Position numbers and translations under genes: made by a program. Shown here piece by piece: positions 30,825 to 39,014 of a stretch of 46,819 bases of DNA. Below the pieces are notes generated by a model that was not told the origin of the DNA, searched no databases, and saw nothing but the letters and a program-made list of their open reading frames with translations. Each line of letters begins with the position of its first letter. Position 1 is the stretch's first letter. Source of the stretch: Pedobacter sp. ASV17 (GTDB lineage Bacteria > Bacteroidota > Bacteroidia > Sphingobacteriales > Sphingobacteriaceae); contig NZ_JAELTX010000027.1 in the NCBI RefSeq assembly GCF_016429065.1, forward strand, positions 1-46,819, read 5' to 3'.

Positions 30825-33050
30825 TTATTTCAATAGCTCTGGAATGCGCTTATTGTTTCCAACAATCCAAACAATGTCCTCATTTTCAAAAACAAGGTTC
30901 GAATCTGGGTTTAAAATACGCTGGCCATTTCTTTCTATACCTACTACCAAGCCTTGGGTTTTTTCCCTGATACCACTGTCTCTAATGGTTTGTCCAAACA
31001 CTGGCGATTTACTGTTGATCACAATTTTTTGCAATGACATGTCTTGTTTCGGAAAGCTCCCTTCTTCGTCAATTTCAACATTATCACCCTCAAAAAGATT
31101 TTTTACACTAGCTAATTGATCATCGGTTCCGATCACTAAAACTTTGTCGTTAGGATACAGACGTTCATCTCGTTTTGGGGTAGGAATCATGATTTTTCCA
31201 CGCTCAATCATGGCGATGTTGATGCCATATTTTTCACGTACCGCTAAATCCACTAGGGTTTGTCCCACTAATTTTGATTCTGGCGCTACCGTAAGTTCTA
31301 GCAAGTGAGTGTCCCAAGGTAAAATTTCAGGTTGCTTTTTGGCGGTTTCTCTTGCATTAAGGTTGTAAAAGAATCGGTTCTCCATACGCTCGTAGAAGCT
31401 CTGAAGTTTGCGTGAGAAGATGACCATCACCAAAATGATTAAACCTAAGGCAATGCCTGCGGCAATCCAAGTATCGAAAAATTCGTACATCAAGAAGCCG
31501 ACAAAAAAGATCCCTAAGGCAATTCTGAAAATCTCAATAGCAATTAGTGGTCCGCGGGTGTATTTTTTATTGAGCCAAAGGTGGGAATAGGCTGTTTTTT
31601 CAATTCGTTTAATAGACAATGCCCATAAAAATGGCGACATGATCAGGAACGAAATGAAAACGCTTATAATGACGCCGTTTTTGCCATTAGTGATGTTGTT
31701 TTCAATAAAGGGATATAAATAACGCGAAGCCAAAAATACAATGGCTATGATGATTACCGAATGGATAATGGTATTCACAATGTACGACCTCAATAATACT
31801 TTCCAGTCACTCAAAGTGGTGATGCCTTCTGTACTGCTGCTATAGCGGCTAATGGCATCCAGCCATTTTTGAGGAAGTATCTTCGCTAAAAAATTATAGA
31901 AATTTTCGGAGTATTTGATGAGGTAGGGGGTCGTAAAGGTGGTGATGGCCGATACTGCTACGGTAATAGGATATAAGAAATCGCTGGTTACTTTTAGGCT
32001 TAAACCTAGTGTAGCAATGATGAAAGAGAACTCCCCAATTTGGGTTAAACTCAATCCTGTTTGTACCGATGTTTTTAAAGGTTGTCCTGATAATAAAGCG
32101 CCACTTCCCGTGGTAATCAATTTACCTACAATGGTGATCCCTGTAATGATCAAGATGGGTTGCCAGTAGGCGAATAATATTTTAGGGTCGATGAGCATGC
32201 CTACCGAAACAAAGAAGATAGCTCCAAATAAATCTTTAACAGATTTGGTGAGATGTTCTATTTTTTCTGCTTGGGTTGTTTCCGCTAAAATAGATCCCAT
32301 GATAAAAGCTCCCAAGGCAGGAGAGAAACCTACTTTTACTGCCAAAATCACCATCACTAAACATAAAGCTAAAGACACCACCAGGAGCATCTCGTCGTTC
32401 ATGAGCTTTTTGGTAAGCTTTAAAAACGTTGGAATGATGAAAATGCCACCCAAGAACCAAAGAATTAGGAAAAAGCTTAATTTAAGGATAGAGATCAACA
32501 TATCGGCGCCAGCAAATTGTTGACTTACGGCTACGGTGGTAAGCAACACCATGATCAAGATGGCTGCTAAATCTTCTACAATAAGGGCCCCAAAAACCAA
32601 GTTGGCAAACTTTTTATGCTTTACACCGAGTTCATCAAAAGCCCTAATGATAATGGTGGTTGAAGAAACGGAGAGGACGGCGCCTAAGAAAATGCTATCC
32701 ATGGTTTTCCAGCCCATGAGCTTACCTGCAAGGTAGCCAATTAAACACATGCCAATAATTTCTACCAATGCCGTAATTGACGAGGATCCCCCAACTTTTA
32801 CCAGTTTCTTAAAACTGAACTCTAAGCCAAGACTAAAAAGCAAGAAGATGACCCCAATCTCAGCCCAAATGGTAATGTTGGCATTGTCCGAAACGGTTGG
32901 AATAAATTTAAAATGTGGACCAACTAAAAGGCCTGCAATGATATAGCCCAACACCAAGGGCTGCTTGATTTTTTTGAAAATAATAGTGGTGATACCACCT
33001 GCTGCAAGTATTAATCCTAAGTCTGCAATGAGTACTGGTAAGTGTGTCAT
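30825..33050 (-). CDS. Kef-type cation:proton antiporter with two RCK_C domains
   Basis: 741 aa CPA2-family protein. The membrane domain (residues 1 to about 400) has LGYIIAGLLVGPH, the GVIFLLFSLGLEF helix, SVSSTTIIIRAFDELG and the VEDLAAILIMVLL helix with the paired acidic residues typical of Kef/RosB antiporters, followed by LTQIGEFSFIIA. A second hydrophobic region (about 415-560) is an extra four-to-five helix segment. Two tandem RCK_C/TrkA-C domains follow (about 570-645 and 660-740, each with the G.TL.DL.VREK.GI.... pattern), which bind ligands and gate transport. No Rossmann TrkA-N domain is present. It probably exchanges K+ or Na+ for H+. Confidence 0.9.
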   Translation of the reverse strand: MTHLPVLIADLGLILAAGGITTIIFKKIKQPLVLGYIIAGLLVGPHFKFIPTVSDNANITIWAEIGVIFLLFSLGLEFSFKKLVKVGGSSSITALVEIIGMCLIGYLAGKLMGWKTMDSIFLGAVLSVSSTTIIIRAFDELGVKHKKFANLVFGALIVEDLAAILIMVLLTTVAVSQQFAGADMLISILKLSFFLILWFLGGIFIIPTFLKLTKKLMNDEMLLVVSLALCLVMVILAVKVGFSPALGAFIMGSILAETTQAEKIEHLTKSVKDLFGAIFFVSVGMLIDPKILFAYWQPILIITGITIVGKLITTGSGALLSGQPLKTSVQTGLSLTQIGEFSFIIATLGLSLKVTSDFLYPITVAVSAITTFTTPYLIKYSENFYNFLAKILPQKWLDAISRYSSSTEGITTLSDWKVLLRSYIVNTIIHSVIIIAIVFLASRYLYPFIENNITNGKNGVIISVFISFLIMSPFLWALSIKRIEKTAYSHLWLNKKYTRGPLIAIEIFRIALGIFFVGFLMYEFFDTWIAAGIALGLIILVMVIFSRKLQSFYERMENRFFYNLNARETAKKQPEILPWDTHLLELTVAPESKLVGQTLVDLAVREKYGINIAMIERGKIMIPTPKRDERLYPNDKVLVIGTDDQLASVKNLFEGDNVEIDEEGSFPKQDMSLQKIVINSKSPVFGQTIRDSGIREKTQGLVVGIERNGQRILNPDSNLVFENEDIVWIVGNNKRIPELLK

Positions 33051-33111
33051 CTAAGCTAAAAAATGTGTTGTTGAGTTGTTTACTATTTTGTTTGCAAGGG
33101 CAAAATGGTAT

Positions 33112-33444
33112 TTACCAAAACGCATGTTTAGGCAACAGGTAGTTGAAAGCTGCTTTGTAATCGAAATATTTAAAAAATGAACCTTTTGGTTTAAGGTCAT
33201 CAGGAATGGAAATGTTAGGTTTTTTATCAGCAATTTTAGGTAAAATATATTCCGCCAATATTAACCTGGCTTTTTGCCAAAGCAGCTTGATTTTTACAAA
33301 AACTGTTTTTTTGTTTTTTTTGGAATCAGTGCTGAATGAGATATAGCTCGATAAATTTTTTGGGGTAGAGGATATGGTTTCGCTGGCAGATAACGAAAAG
33401 CAACAAACCATTAACCATCCGCAAAAGAGTAGCATAAATCTCAT
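33112..33444 (-). CDS. Small secreted protein, unknown
   Basis: 110 aa, unrecognised. Residues 1-20 look like a signal peptide (MRFMLLFCGWLMVCCFSLSASE). The mature part is basic, with KKNKKTVFVKIKLLWQKARLILAEYILPKI and a C-terminal aromatic block FFKYFDYKAAFNYLLPKHAFW. It lies in the minus-strand run between ribF (77 bp upstream) and the antiporter gene (62 bp downstream). Coding is supported by the signal peptide and by fitting neatly in that gap without overlap. Function unknown. Confidence 0.6.
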   Translation of the reverse strand: MRFMLLFCGWLMVCCFSLSASETISSTPKNLSSYISFSTDSKKNKKTVFVKIKLLWQKARLILAEYILPKIADKKPNISIPDDLKPKGSFFKYFDYKAAFNYLLPKHAFW

Positions 33445-33520
33445 AGCCTCTAAAATACTAAAAAATATTGATTTTTTGAGCTATGGAATAGGCCTAGGCC
33501 TCTAAAAAGACACTCGTGTG

Positions 33521-34513
33521 TTATTTTCCTTCAAAAAAGGCCAAGGTTTCTTCTTTGTCTTTTTGAAGTTGTTTGGTCAAGGCTTCCAAGCCAGTAAACT
33601 TTACATCTTCTCTTAAAAAGGCTAAAAAGTTCATTTTAATATTTTGACCATAAATTTCACGGTCGAAGTCGAAAATGTTTACTTCAATGTTGCGTGTCAT
33701 CCCATTAATGGTTGGGCGTTGTCCAATGTAGGCCATTCCTCTAAAAGTTGAAGGCTTGGCGTTGAAAGTTGAAAGTGAGTCATTCAGCTCGGTATCTTTA
33801 CTTTCTGCTTCAAGATCCATTTCCACAGTAACGGCGTAAATGCCATCCCCAGGAATTAATTTGTAGGTTTCTGGTACAAATATATTTGCGGTGGGGAAGC
33901 CAATGGTTCTGCCTATTTTATCGCCTTTAATTACTGGGCCATAAATAGAAAAAGCGTAGCCCAAATAGTTATTGGCTAAGGCTACATCGCCGTCTAATAA
34001 TGCTTTTCGTATTTTGGTTGAGCTTACGGCAACATCATTGATGTCTTGTTCGGGTATTTCCTCCACTTGATAGCCATAGGTGCTGGCATTTTCCGCCAAT
34101 GTGTTTATGTTACCTAATCTATCTTTACCAAAACGATGGTCGTAACCAATGATGATTTTTTTAGTTCCAATAGCATCTACTAAAATATTCTTGATGTAGT
34201 CGTTGGCGCTTAAATTAGAGAAATCCCTAGTAAATGGCGTAATGATCAAATGGTCAACACCCAAGCTCGCCAATATTTGCGCTTTTTCCTCAATGGTATT
34301 GATCATCTTCAGCTCTTGATTCTCGGGGTCGATAATCATCCTTGGGTGCGGGAAAAAAGTGAGCAATACACTTTCTCCTTCTGAGGTTTTGGCCAGTTCA
34401 CAAAGTCGTTTAATGATTTTTTGATGTCCAAAGTGAACCCCGTCGAAAGTACCAATAGTTACTATTGCATTGTCTAATTTCTTGAAATCGGATAGCTGAT
34501 GATATATTTTCAA
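33521..34513 (-). CDS. ribF: Bifunctional riboflavin kinase/FMN adenylyltransferase
   Basis: 330 aa. It makes FMN from riboflavin and then FAD. The N-terminal adenylyltransferase domain has TFDGVHFGH (22-30), LLTFFPHP (50-57), IIGYDHRFGKDRLG (121-134) and VSSTKIR (163-169). The C-terminal kinase domain has GDKIGRTIGFPTAN (197-210), PGDGIYAVTV (221-230), GMAYIGQRPT (259-268) and the catalytic Glu277 in NIEVNIFDFD. Between the GIYAVTV strand and the GMAYIG strand lie about 25 residues (232-256, including LSTFNAKPSTF) where the usual loop is short. Their DNA contains repeated TTTCAAC words. It is the last gene of the ftsX-uppP-truB cluster. Confidence 0.95.
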   Translation of the reverse strand: MKIYHQLSDFKKLDNAIVTIGTFDGVHFGHQKIIKRLCELAKTSEGESVLLTFFPHPRMIIDPENQELKMINTIEEKAQILASLGVDHLIITPFTRDFSNLSANDYIKNILVDAIGTKKIIIGYDHRFGKDRLGNINTLAENASTYGYQVEEIPEQDINDVAVSSTKIRKALLDGDVALANNYLGYAFSIYGPVIKGDKIGRTIGFPTANIFVPETYKLIPGDGIYAVTVEMDLEAESKDTELNDSLSTFNAKPSTFRGMAYIGQRPTINGMTRNIEVNIFDFDREIYGQNIKMNFLAFLREDVKFTGLEALTKQLQKDKEETLAFFEGK

Positions 34514-34538
34514 AATAATTAAATCTTTTTAGTTTTTT

Positions 34539-34599
34539 AACCACATAGACACCTAACTTTTCAAGCTATTAGATAAACATTCTATGTCTCTATGTTGTT
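34539..34599. repeat. Decayed inverted repeat of the CCACATAGACAC type
   Basis: AACCACATAGACACCTA (34539-34555) pairs, with about three mismatches, with CTATGTCTCTATGTTGTT (34582-34599) across a loop of about 26 nt. It is related to the perfect copy at 17741-17779 and sits between the YitT-family and ribF genes. Confidence 0.65.
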
Positions 34600-34619
34600 C
34601 CTTTTATTTGCTAAAGTTT

Positions 34620-35486
34620 TTAATGGAAAGCCTGGCGCTTAACTACACCACCTTTCAGATCGGCAATTTGTTGTTGAACTACGAAAGCGTTAGGGTCTAT
34701 TTCATCAATCTTGTCTTGTAGCTTGCTTAACTCTAATTTGGTCACTACGGTGTAGATGATGTCAATGTCTTTTTTCTGCAAATAACCACCTTCGCCTTTG
34801 TAGATGGTGACGCCACGTTTCATTTCGTTGATGATAAATGCCTTGATGACTTCATTCTCTTCTGAAATAATGGTGACACCTGTGTAGGCTTCTAAGCGGT
34901 TAACAATAAAATCAATGGTGTTGGTTGCCGAGAGGTAAGTTAAAATGGCATATAGCGCTGTATCGATATTGATAAAGTAAGCCGCAAAAAGGAAGATGAC
35001 AATGTTGAGCATGAAGATGATATTGCCCACGGTCAGCTGGCTGTTTCGACTAATATACAGGGCCAATACCTCGGTGCCATCAATCACGCAGCCGCCACGC
35101 ATGGCCAAGCCAATTCCTCCACCCAAAAAGAAGCCACCAAAAAAGGCTACCAAAACCTTTTCGTGGGTAATGGGCTGAAAAGGAACGAAAATCAAACAAA
35201 GCGATAACGCTGTAATGGCAATCGCTGTTTTTAAGGCAAAAACTCGCCCAATTTGTTTGTAGCCTAAAATGATAAATGGAATATTGATGACGATGATCAG
35301 GTAGGATAATTTCCACTCGCTAAGGGTGCTTATCAATAGAGAAATACCCGTTACGCCACCGTCAATAAAATGCTCAGGCATTAAAAAACTCTTCAAACCA
35401 AAACACGCGGATATTACTCCTAAGCACATAAAGAGGATTTCTTTTGCGGTACGTATTCTTTCTGCCTTGCTGTTTATTTGCATCAC
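34620..35486 (-). CDS. YitT-family membrane protein (DUF161/DUF2179)
   Basis: 288 aa. Five membrane helices in the first 190 residues with the family pattern GGVTGISLLISTL, GGFFLGGGIGLAMRGGCVIDGTEVLALYISR and a C-terminal cytoplasmic DUF2179 domain (about 205-280) with VTIISEENEVIKAFIINEMKRGVTIYKGEGGYLQKKDIDIIYTVVTKLEL. YitT proteins are widespread inner membrane proteins of unclear function, with proposals of metabolite or ion export. Its start codon overlaps the truB stop by one base, so translation is coupled within the ftsX-uppP-truB cluster. Confidence 0.9.
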   Translation of the reverse strand: MMQINSKAERIRTAKEILFMCLGVISACFGLKSFLMPEHFIDGGVTGISLLISTLSEWKLSYLIIVINIPFIILGYKQIGRVFALKTAIAITALSLCLIFVPFQPITHEKVLVAFFGGFFLGGGIGLAMRGGCVIDGTEVLALYISRNSQLTVGNIIFMLNIVIFLFAAYFINIDTALYAILTYLSATNTIDFIVNRLEAYTGVTIISEENEVIKAFIINEMKRGVTIYKGEGGYLQKKDIDIIYTVVTKLELSKLQDKIDEIDPNAFVVQQQIADLKGGVVKRQAFH

Positions 35487-36229
35487 TAAGGTTGGTTAGC
35501 GGTGTTTTTATTTTCTTCCTTCTTGCTACGAAGATAAGCAATCAGGTCTTTGAGCTCAAAAGCATTGCTTAATAAAAAGTTGCCGCTTCTGGTACGTGTT
35601 AGCTTAGAAAGGTATGCCCCATTATTAAGGGCTTTGCCAAAATCAGAAACCAATGACCTGATGTAAGTGCCCTTGCTGCAAACAATCCTAAAATCTATTT
35701 CAGGTAAGGCTATTCTGGTAATTTCAAATTCGGGTACTGAAACAAAGCGCTTTTTCAATTCCACCTCTTCTCCCAAACGTGCTTTTACATATAAGCGTTC
35801 GCCATTTACTTTTACGGCAGAGTGTGCTGGTGGATATTGTGAGATATCACCAATAAAAGGTTTGGTCGCGTTGTAAATTTCGGCTTCGGTAATGCCCGAA
35901 ATGTCGAAATTTGCATCTACCTCAGTTTCCATGTCAAAAGAAGGTGTGGTAGCGCCCAAAACTAAGGTTCCGGTATATTCCTTTTCCTCTGCTTGAAAGG
36001 TGTCTATTTGTTTGGTGAGTTTTCCCGTGCAAACAATCAATAAGCCTGTAGCCAATGGATCTAGCGTGCCTGCATGGCCCACTTTCAGTTTTAGCGGCTT
36101 TAGGGTGTTCCTGATTTTTCCAACCACATCAAACGAGGTCCACTCGTACGGTTTATTGATGAGTAGGAGTTCTCCTTCCGGAAAATTAAAGTCTGGAAAT
36201 TCTGTGTTCGATTTTTCTTCCTTCAGCAT
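35486..36229 (-). CDS. truB: tRNA pseudouridine-55 synthase
   Basis: 247 aa. It converts U55 in the T-loop of tRNAs to pseudouridine. Motifs: LLINKPYEWTSFDVVGKIRN (22-41), the catalytic Asp57 in VGHAGTLDPLATG (50-62), PPAHSAVKVNGERLYVKARLGE, and the KGTYIRSLVSDFGKALN segment. It is shorter than E. coli TruB because the C-terminal PUA-like extension is absent, as usual in Bacteroidetes. Start and stop overlap by one base with uppP upstream (TAATG) and with the YitT-family gene downstream, so the three are translated as a coupled set. Confidence 0.96.
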   Translation of the reverse strand: MLKEEKSNTEFPDFNFPEGELLLINKPYEWTSFDVVGKIRNTLKPLKLKVGHAGTLDPLATGLLIVCTGKLTKQIDTFQAEEKEYTGTLVLGATTPSFDMETEVDANFDISGITEAEIYNATKPFIGDISQYPPAHSAVKVNGERLYVKARLGEEVELKKRFVSVPEFEITRIALPEIDFRIVCSKGTYIRSLVSDFGKALNNGAYLSKLTRTRSGNFLLSNAFELKDLIAYLRSKKEENKNTANQP

Positions 36230-37023
36230 TAAAGTATCGTAATTTCAATCCCAGCAAAGTACAATCCTAAAATAAGGATGCCAATTGCAATTCTATACCA
36301 CCCAAAGATACGGAAGCCGTGTTTTGTTAAGAAACTAATGAAAGACTTGATGGCTACGATAGCAACAATGAAGGCTATCACATTTCCAAAAAGTAATATC
36401 TTGATGTTTTCGGCATTTAAAAGTTCATAGCCTTTCAGCAGTTTGTATCCAGTAGCAGCCACCATGGTGGGCACGGCTAGGAAAAATGAAAACTCTGCTG
36501 CAACATTCTTGGTAAGCTTTTGTTGCATACCGCCAATAATGGTGGCTGCACTTCTGCTCAAGCCCGGAAAACAAACCGCCAATACTTGGTAAAGACCAAT
36601 TTTGAAGGCAGTGGCATTGGTAATGTTGCTTTCGTCGTCTACCGTAGGATTTTTAAATACCTTATCGATAAACAATAGGATAATGCCTCCAACTAATAAA
36701 ACTACTGCAATAAAAATAGGATTGCCTAACTTGTTATCGATAAAATCGTTCAATAAATAGCCAAAAATAAGGGCCGGTACGACTGCGATAGCCAGTTTTA
36801 CGTAAAAGGCAAAACTGTTAAGATTTATAAATTTTTTCCAGTAAACCACTACTACGGCTAAAATAGCTCCAAGTTGTATGGCGATGGTGAAAAGCTTCAC
36901 AAAATCGTCGGTAGCAATGCCCATGATAGAACTGGCAATCACCATGTGTCCGGTTGACGAAACAGGCAAAAACTCGGTTAATCCTTCAATAATAGCAAGG
37001 ATGAGTGCTTGTAAATAGTTCAT
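36229..37023 (-). CDS. uppP: Undecaprenyl-diphosphatase (BacA family)
   Basis: 264 aa inner membrane enzyme that dephosphorylates undecaprenyl pyrophosphate so the lipid carrier can be reused in peptidoglycan synthesis. Activity also gives background bacitracin tolerance. Motifs: EGLTEFLPVSSTGHM (13-27, with Glu17, Ser23 and His26) and PGLSRSAATIIGG (about 153-165, with the catalytic Arg). It has the expected seven to eight helices. It lies between the DUF3098 gene (61 bp upstream) and truB, with which it overlaps by one base. Confidence 0.96.
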   Translation of the reverse strand: MNYLQALILAIIEGLTEFLPVSSTGHMVIASSIMGIATDDFVKLFTIAIQLGAILAVVVVYWKKFINLNSFAFYVKLAIAVVPALIFGYLLNDFIDNKLGNPIFIAVVLLVGGIILLFIDKVFKNPTVDDESNITNATAFKIGLYQVLAVCFPGLSRSAATIIGGMQQKLTKNVAAEFSFFLAVPTMVAATGYKLLKGYELLNAENIKILLFGNVIAFIVAIVAIKSFISFLTKHGFRIFGWYRIAIGILILGLYFAGIEITIL

Positions 37024-37084
37024 TTAGAAATTTACGTTTTTAAAATTACGATGGACGATTGGTAATTTTCGTCTTAATCTGGTA

Positions 37085-37312
37085 CTATTTTTTTAATACA
37101 GCGTAAACGCCAAATGCAAAGCCTAACAATACAACTACAGGAGCAATCAATGTTCTTCTAGTGTCGTAAATGTCGCCGCCAGCACCCATCATCAATACAA
37201 AACCAAGCACTACAATAGCGATGCTGATTAATAGCAATTGATAATTTTTTTTGCTGAAGACCAATTCTTCTTTTTGTTTCTGCGTTGCAGAAGTTGGTTT
37301 TTGATCTGCCAT
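37085..37312 (-). CDS. DUF3098 family small membrane protein
   Basis: 75 aa. A charged cytoplasmic N-terminus (MADQKPTSATQKQKEELVFSKKNYQ) is followed by two membrane helices (about 27-46 and 53-71) with GFVLMMGAGGDIYDTRRTLIAPVVVLLGFAFGVYAV between and within them. DUF3098 is a Bacteroidetes family of unknown function that regularly sits between ftsX and uppP, which suggests a cell envelope role. Its start overlaps the ftsX stop by one base. Confidence 0.9.
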   Translation of the reverse strand: MADQKPTSATQKQKEELVFSKKNYQLLLISIAIVVLGFVLMMGAGGDIYDTRRTLIAPVVVLLGFAFGVYAVLKK

Positions 37313-38190
37313 TATCTATATAAGTCGTAAATTTTTAAACGTAAATATTTGCTTACTGCAAACCAGGTACTGATTGCAGTGATAAAAATGCCAATCGCAA
37401 TCATGCTGATGAATACGAAACCAAATTCGGTAAAGTTTCTAAGGATGATGATCTCTGGCAGCTCCTGTTGAGCGTAATATAACAATCCTAAAAGGATAAT
37501 AATTGCAATAAAAGAAGCGATGATGCCATGGAGCGCAGCTACCAAAATAAAAGGTTGCCTAATGAAATTTTTGGTAGCACCTACCAATTGCATACTCTTG
37601 ATTAAGAAACGTTGTGAGAAAATGGCCAAACGAATAGTGTTGTTAATTAAAGCAACCGCAATAATTAAAAGAATTGCCGCAAAACCCAATACAATTAAGC
37701 TAATGGTATTGATGTTTTTGTTCACCATATCAATGAGTGAACTTTGATAAACCACTTCTTTTACGATAGGGTCTTTCTCGATGGTTTTCTTTAGCGCATC
37801 AATATTTTGATTGTTGGCATAATCAGCCTTTAAATAAACATCAATGGTTGAAAGTAAGGGGTTGTAGCCTAGAAAGTTCACAAAGTCTTCGCCCAAATCT
37901 TTCGTTAGGTTATGCTGTGCTACCTCTTTGTTTACATACTGTGTTTGTTTAACGGCAATGTTGTTGTCCAAGTTTTTCTTAAACGCAAGAACTTCCGTTT
38001 CTTTAGCACCCTCGTCTACAATGATATTAAGTACGATGTTTTCTTTTACATAGTTAGACAAATTTTTGGCGTGTACTAAGATTAAACCAAGCATGCCCAA
38101 CATTAACAACACTAATGCAATACTGAAAATAGTAGAAACATACACTGTTTTGGTTTTTTTTGCGGCTTGGCTTACTTCGAATTCTTCCAT
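37312..38190 (-). CDS. ftsX: Cell division protein FtsX
   Basis: 292 aa permease-like subunit of the FtsEX complex, which couples ATP use to peptidoglycan hydrolase activation at the septum. It has four membrane helices (about 17-38, 168-190, 212-236, 258-280). A large periplasmic loop between the first two (VLNIIVDEGAKETEVLAFKKNLDN...KADYANNQNIDALKKTIEKDPIVKEVVYQSSLIDM) binds hydrolase partners. The ftsE gene is not adjacent. It heads a minus-strand cluster with DUF3098, uppP, truB, YitT and ribF. A TATTTTCG box lies 20 nt before its ATG. Confidence 0.92.
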   Translation of the reverse strand: MEEFEVSQAAKKTKTVYVSTIFSIALVLLMLGMLGLILVHAKNLSNYVKENIVLNIIVDEGAKETEVLAFKKNLDNNIAVKQTQYVNKEVAQHNLTKDLGEDFVNFLGYNPLLSTIDVYLKADYANNQNIDALKKTIEKDPIVKEVVYQSSLIDMVNKNINTISLIVLGFAAILLIIAVALINNTIRLAIFSQRFLIKSMQLVGATKNFIRQPFILVAALHGIIASFIAIIILLGLLYYAQQELPEIIILRNFTEFGFVFISMIAIGIFITAISTWFAVSKYLRLKIYDLYR

Positions 38191-38209
38191 ATGTACTTAA
38201 TTGTTTTTG

Positions 38210-38217
38210 CGAAAATA
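38210..38217 (-). promoter_or_regulatory. Near-consensus -7 box before ftsX
   Basis: TATTTTCG on the minus strand differs from TAnnTTTG by one base and lies 20 nt before the ftsX ATG. Confidence 0.5.
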
Positions 38218-38473
38218 AGTAAAGATAAGCTAAAACTTAAACTATGCGCTTATTGTTTTATCTAAACAACTTTTTTGTGTATTCAAAATTGTGAAAAAAT
38301 GTTTTGGTTTCGTGTATTTTAACATTCCTTAACAAAGTTTTTTAAAGTAAAGAATGCATAAATCAGCGGTTGGAAAAGCATGTTTTTTGTTTGGTTATTT
38401 ACGAGTGGCACACGGATTGTTAACGGAATGTCATCTAAGTTGCGCAGTTAAATAACCCTAACCCGTAAAACAA

Positions 38474-38896
38474 ATGAGAAAACAAGTTGTATTGCTAGGC
38501 GCTATCTTAATTGCTATGGTTACTTTCGGCAGTTGTAAAAAGCAGGATGAAGCCACTAAACCCCTTTCAGAAAAGCTTTTTGGTAGATGGTCGGTAGAGA
38601 AAGTGGTGACCACTACTGAAACAGAAACAGGCCCTCGAGCTGTGACACAAAATTATCAGGCATCAGATTACATGGACTTCAGGAAAAGTGAAAACAATGA
38701 TGTTGAAGTTAAATTAGGGCCTAATACCAGCTTAGGGACCTTCACTACCACTGTTGACCAAACCCTTTACTTGACCATTTCTGGTAAAAGCTTGGTTTGT
38801 AAAATGGACCAAATTACTGACAGCAAAGCTCAATTTACGGGCACAGTTACTGGGGCAAATCCCAAAGTAACAGAAACCTATTATCTATATCGATAA
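38474..38896 (+). CDS. Lipocalin-like lipoprotein, 140 aa
   Basis: Lipobox MVTFGSCKK gives Cys21 as the lipidation site. The mature part starts LSEKLFGRWSVEKVVTTTETETG and continues as alternating short beta strands (YMDFRKSEN, TFTTTVDQTLYLTIS, SLVCKMDQITDSKAQFTG, VTETYYLYR). This is the usual look of lipocalin-like DUF lipoproteins in Bacteroidetes, where a GxW motif opens the barrel. It is probably a small lipid-anchored beta-barrel. Ligand unknown. It resembles the 142-aa lipoprotein at 15857-16285 in size and layout. A terminator follows. Confidence 0.78.
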   Translation: MRKQVVLLGAILIAMVTFGSCKKQDEATKPLSEKLFGRWSVEKVVTTTETETGPRAVTQNYQASDYMDFRKSENNDVEVKLGPNTSLGTFTTTVDQTLYLTISGKSLVCKMDQITDSKAQFTGTVTGANPKVTETYYLYR

Positions 38897-38918
38897 AACC
38901 AAAAATAAGTTAAAGAAA

Positions 38919-38949
38919 CACCGCTATTTCCCGTAGCGGTGTTTTTTGT
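38919..38949 (+). terminator. Intrinsic terminator after lipoprotein gene
   Basis: Stem ACACCGCTA / TAGCGGTGT with loop TTTCCCG, followed by a TTTTTTGTTT tract, 22 bp past the stop. Confidence 0.92.
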
Positions 38950-38981
38950 TTAAAGCTTTACCAAAACAGGCTTAATTTCCG

Positions 38982-38989
38982 TACTTTTG
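38982..38989 (+). promoter_or_regulatory. leuS -7 promoter box
   Basis: TACTTTTG fits TAnnTTTG and lies 25 nt before the leuS ATG, after the upstream terminator. Confidence 0.72.
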
Positions 38990-39014
38990 CAAACTATTTA
39001 GAAACAGCATATTA

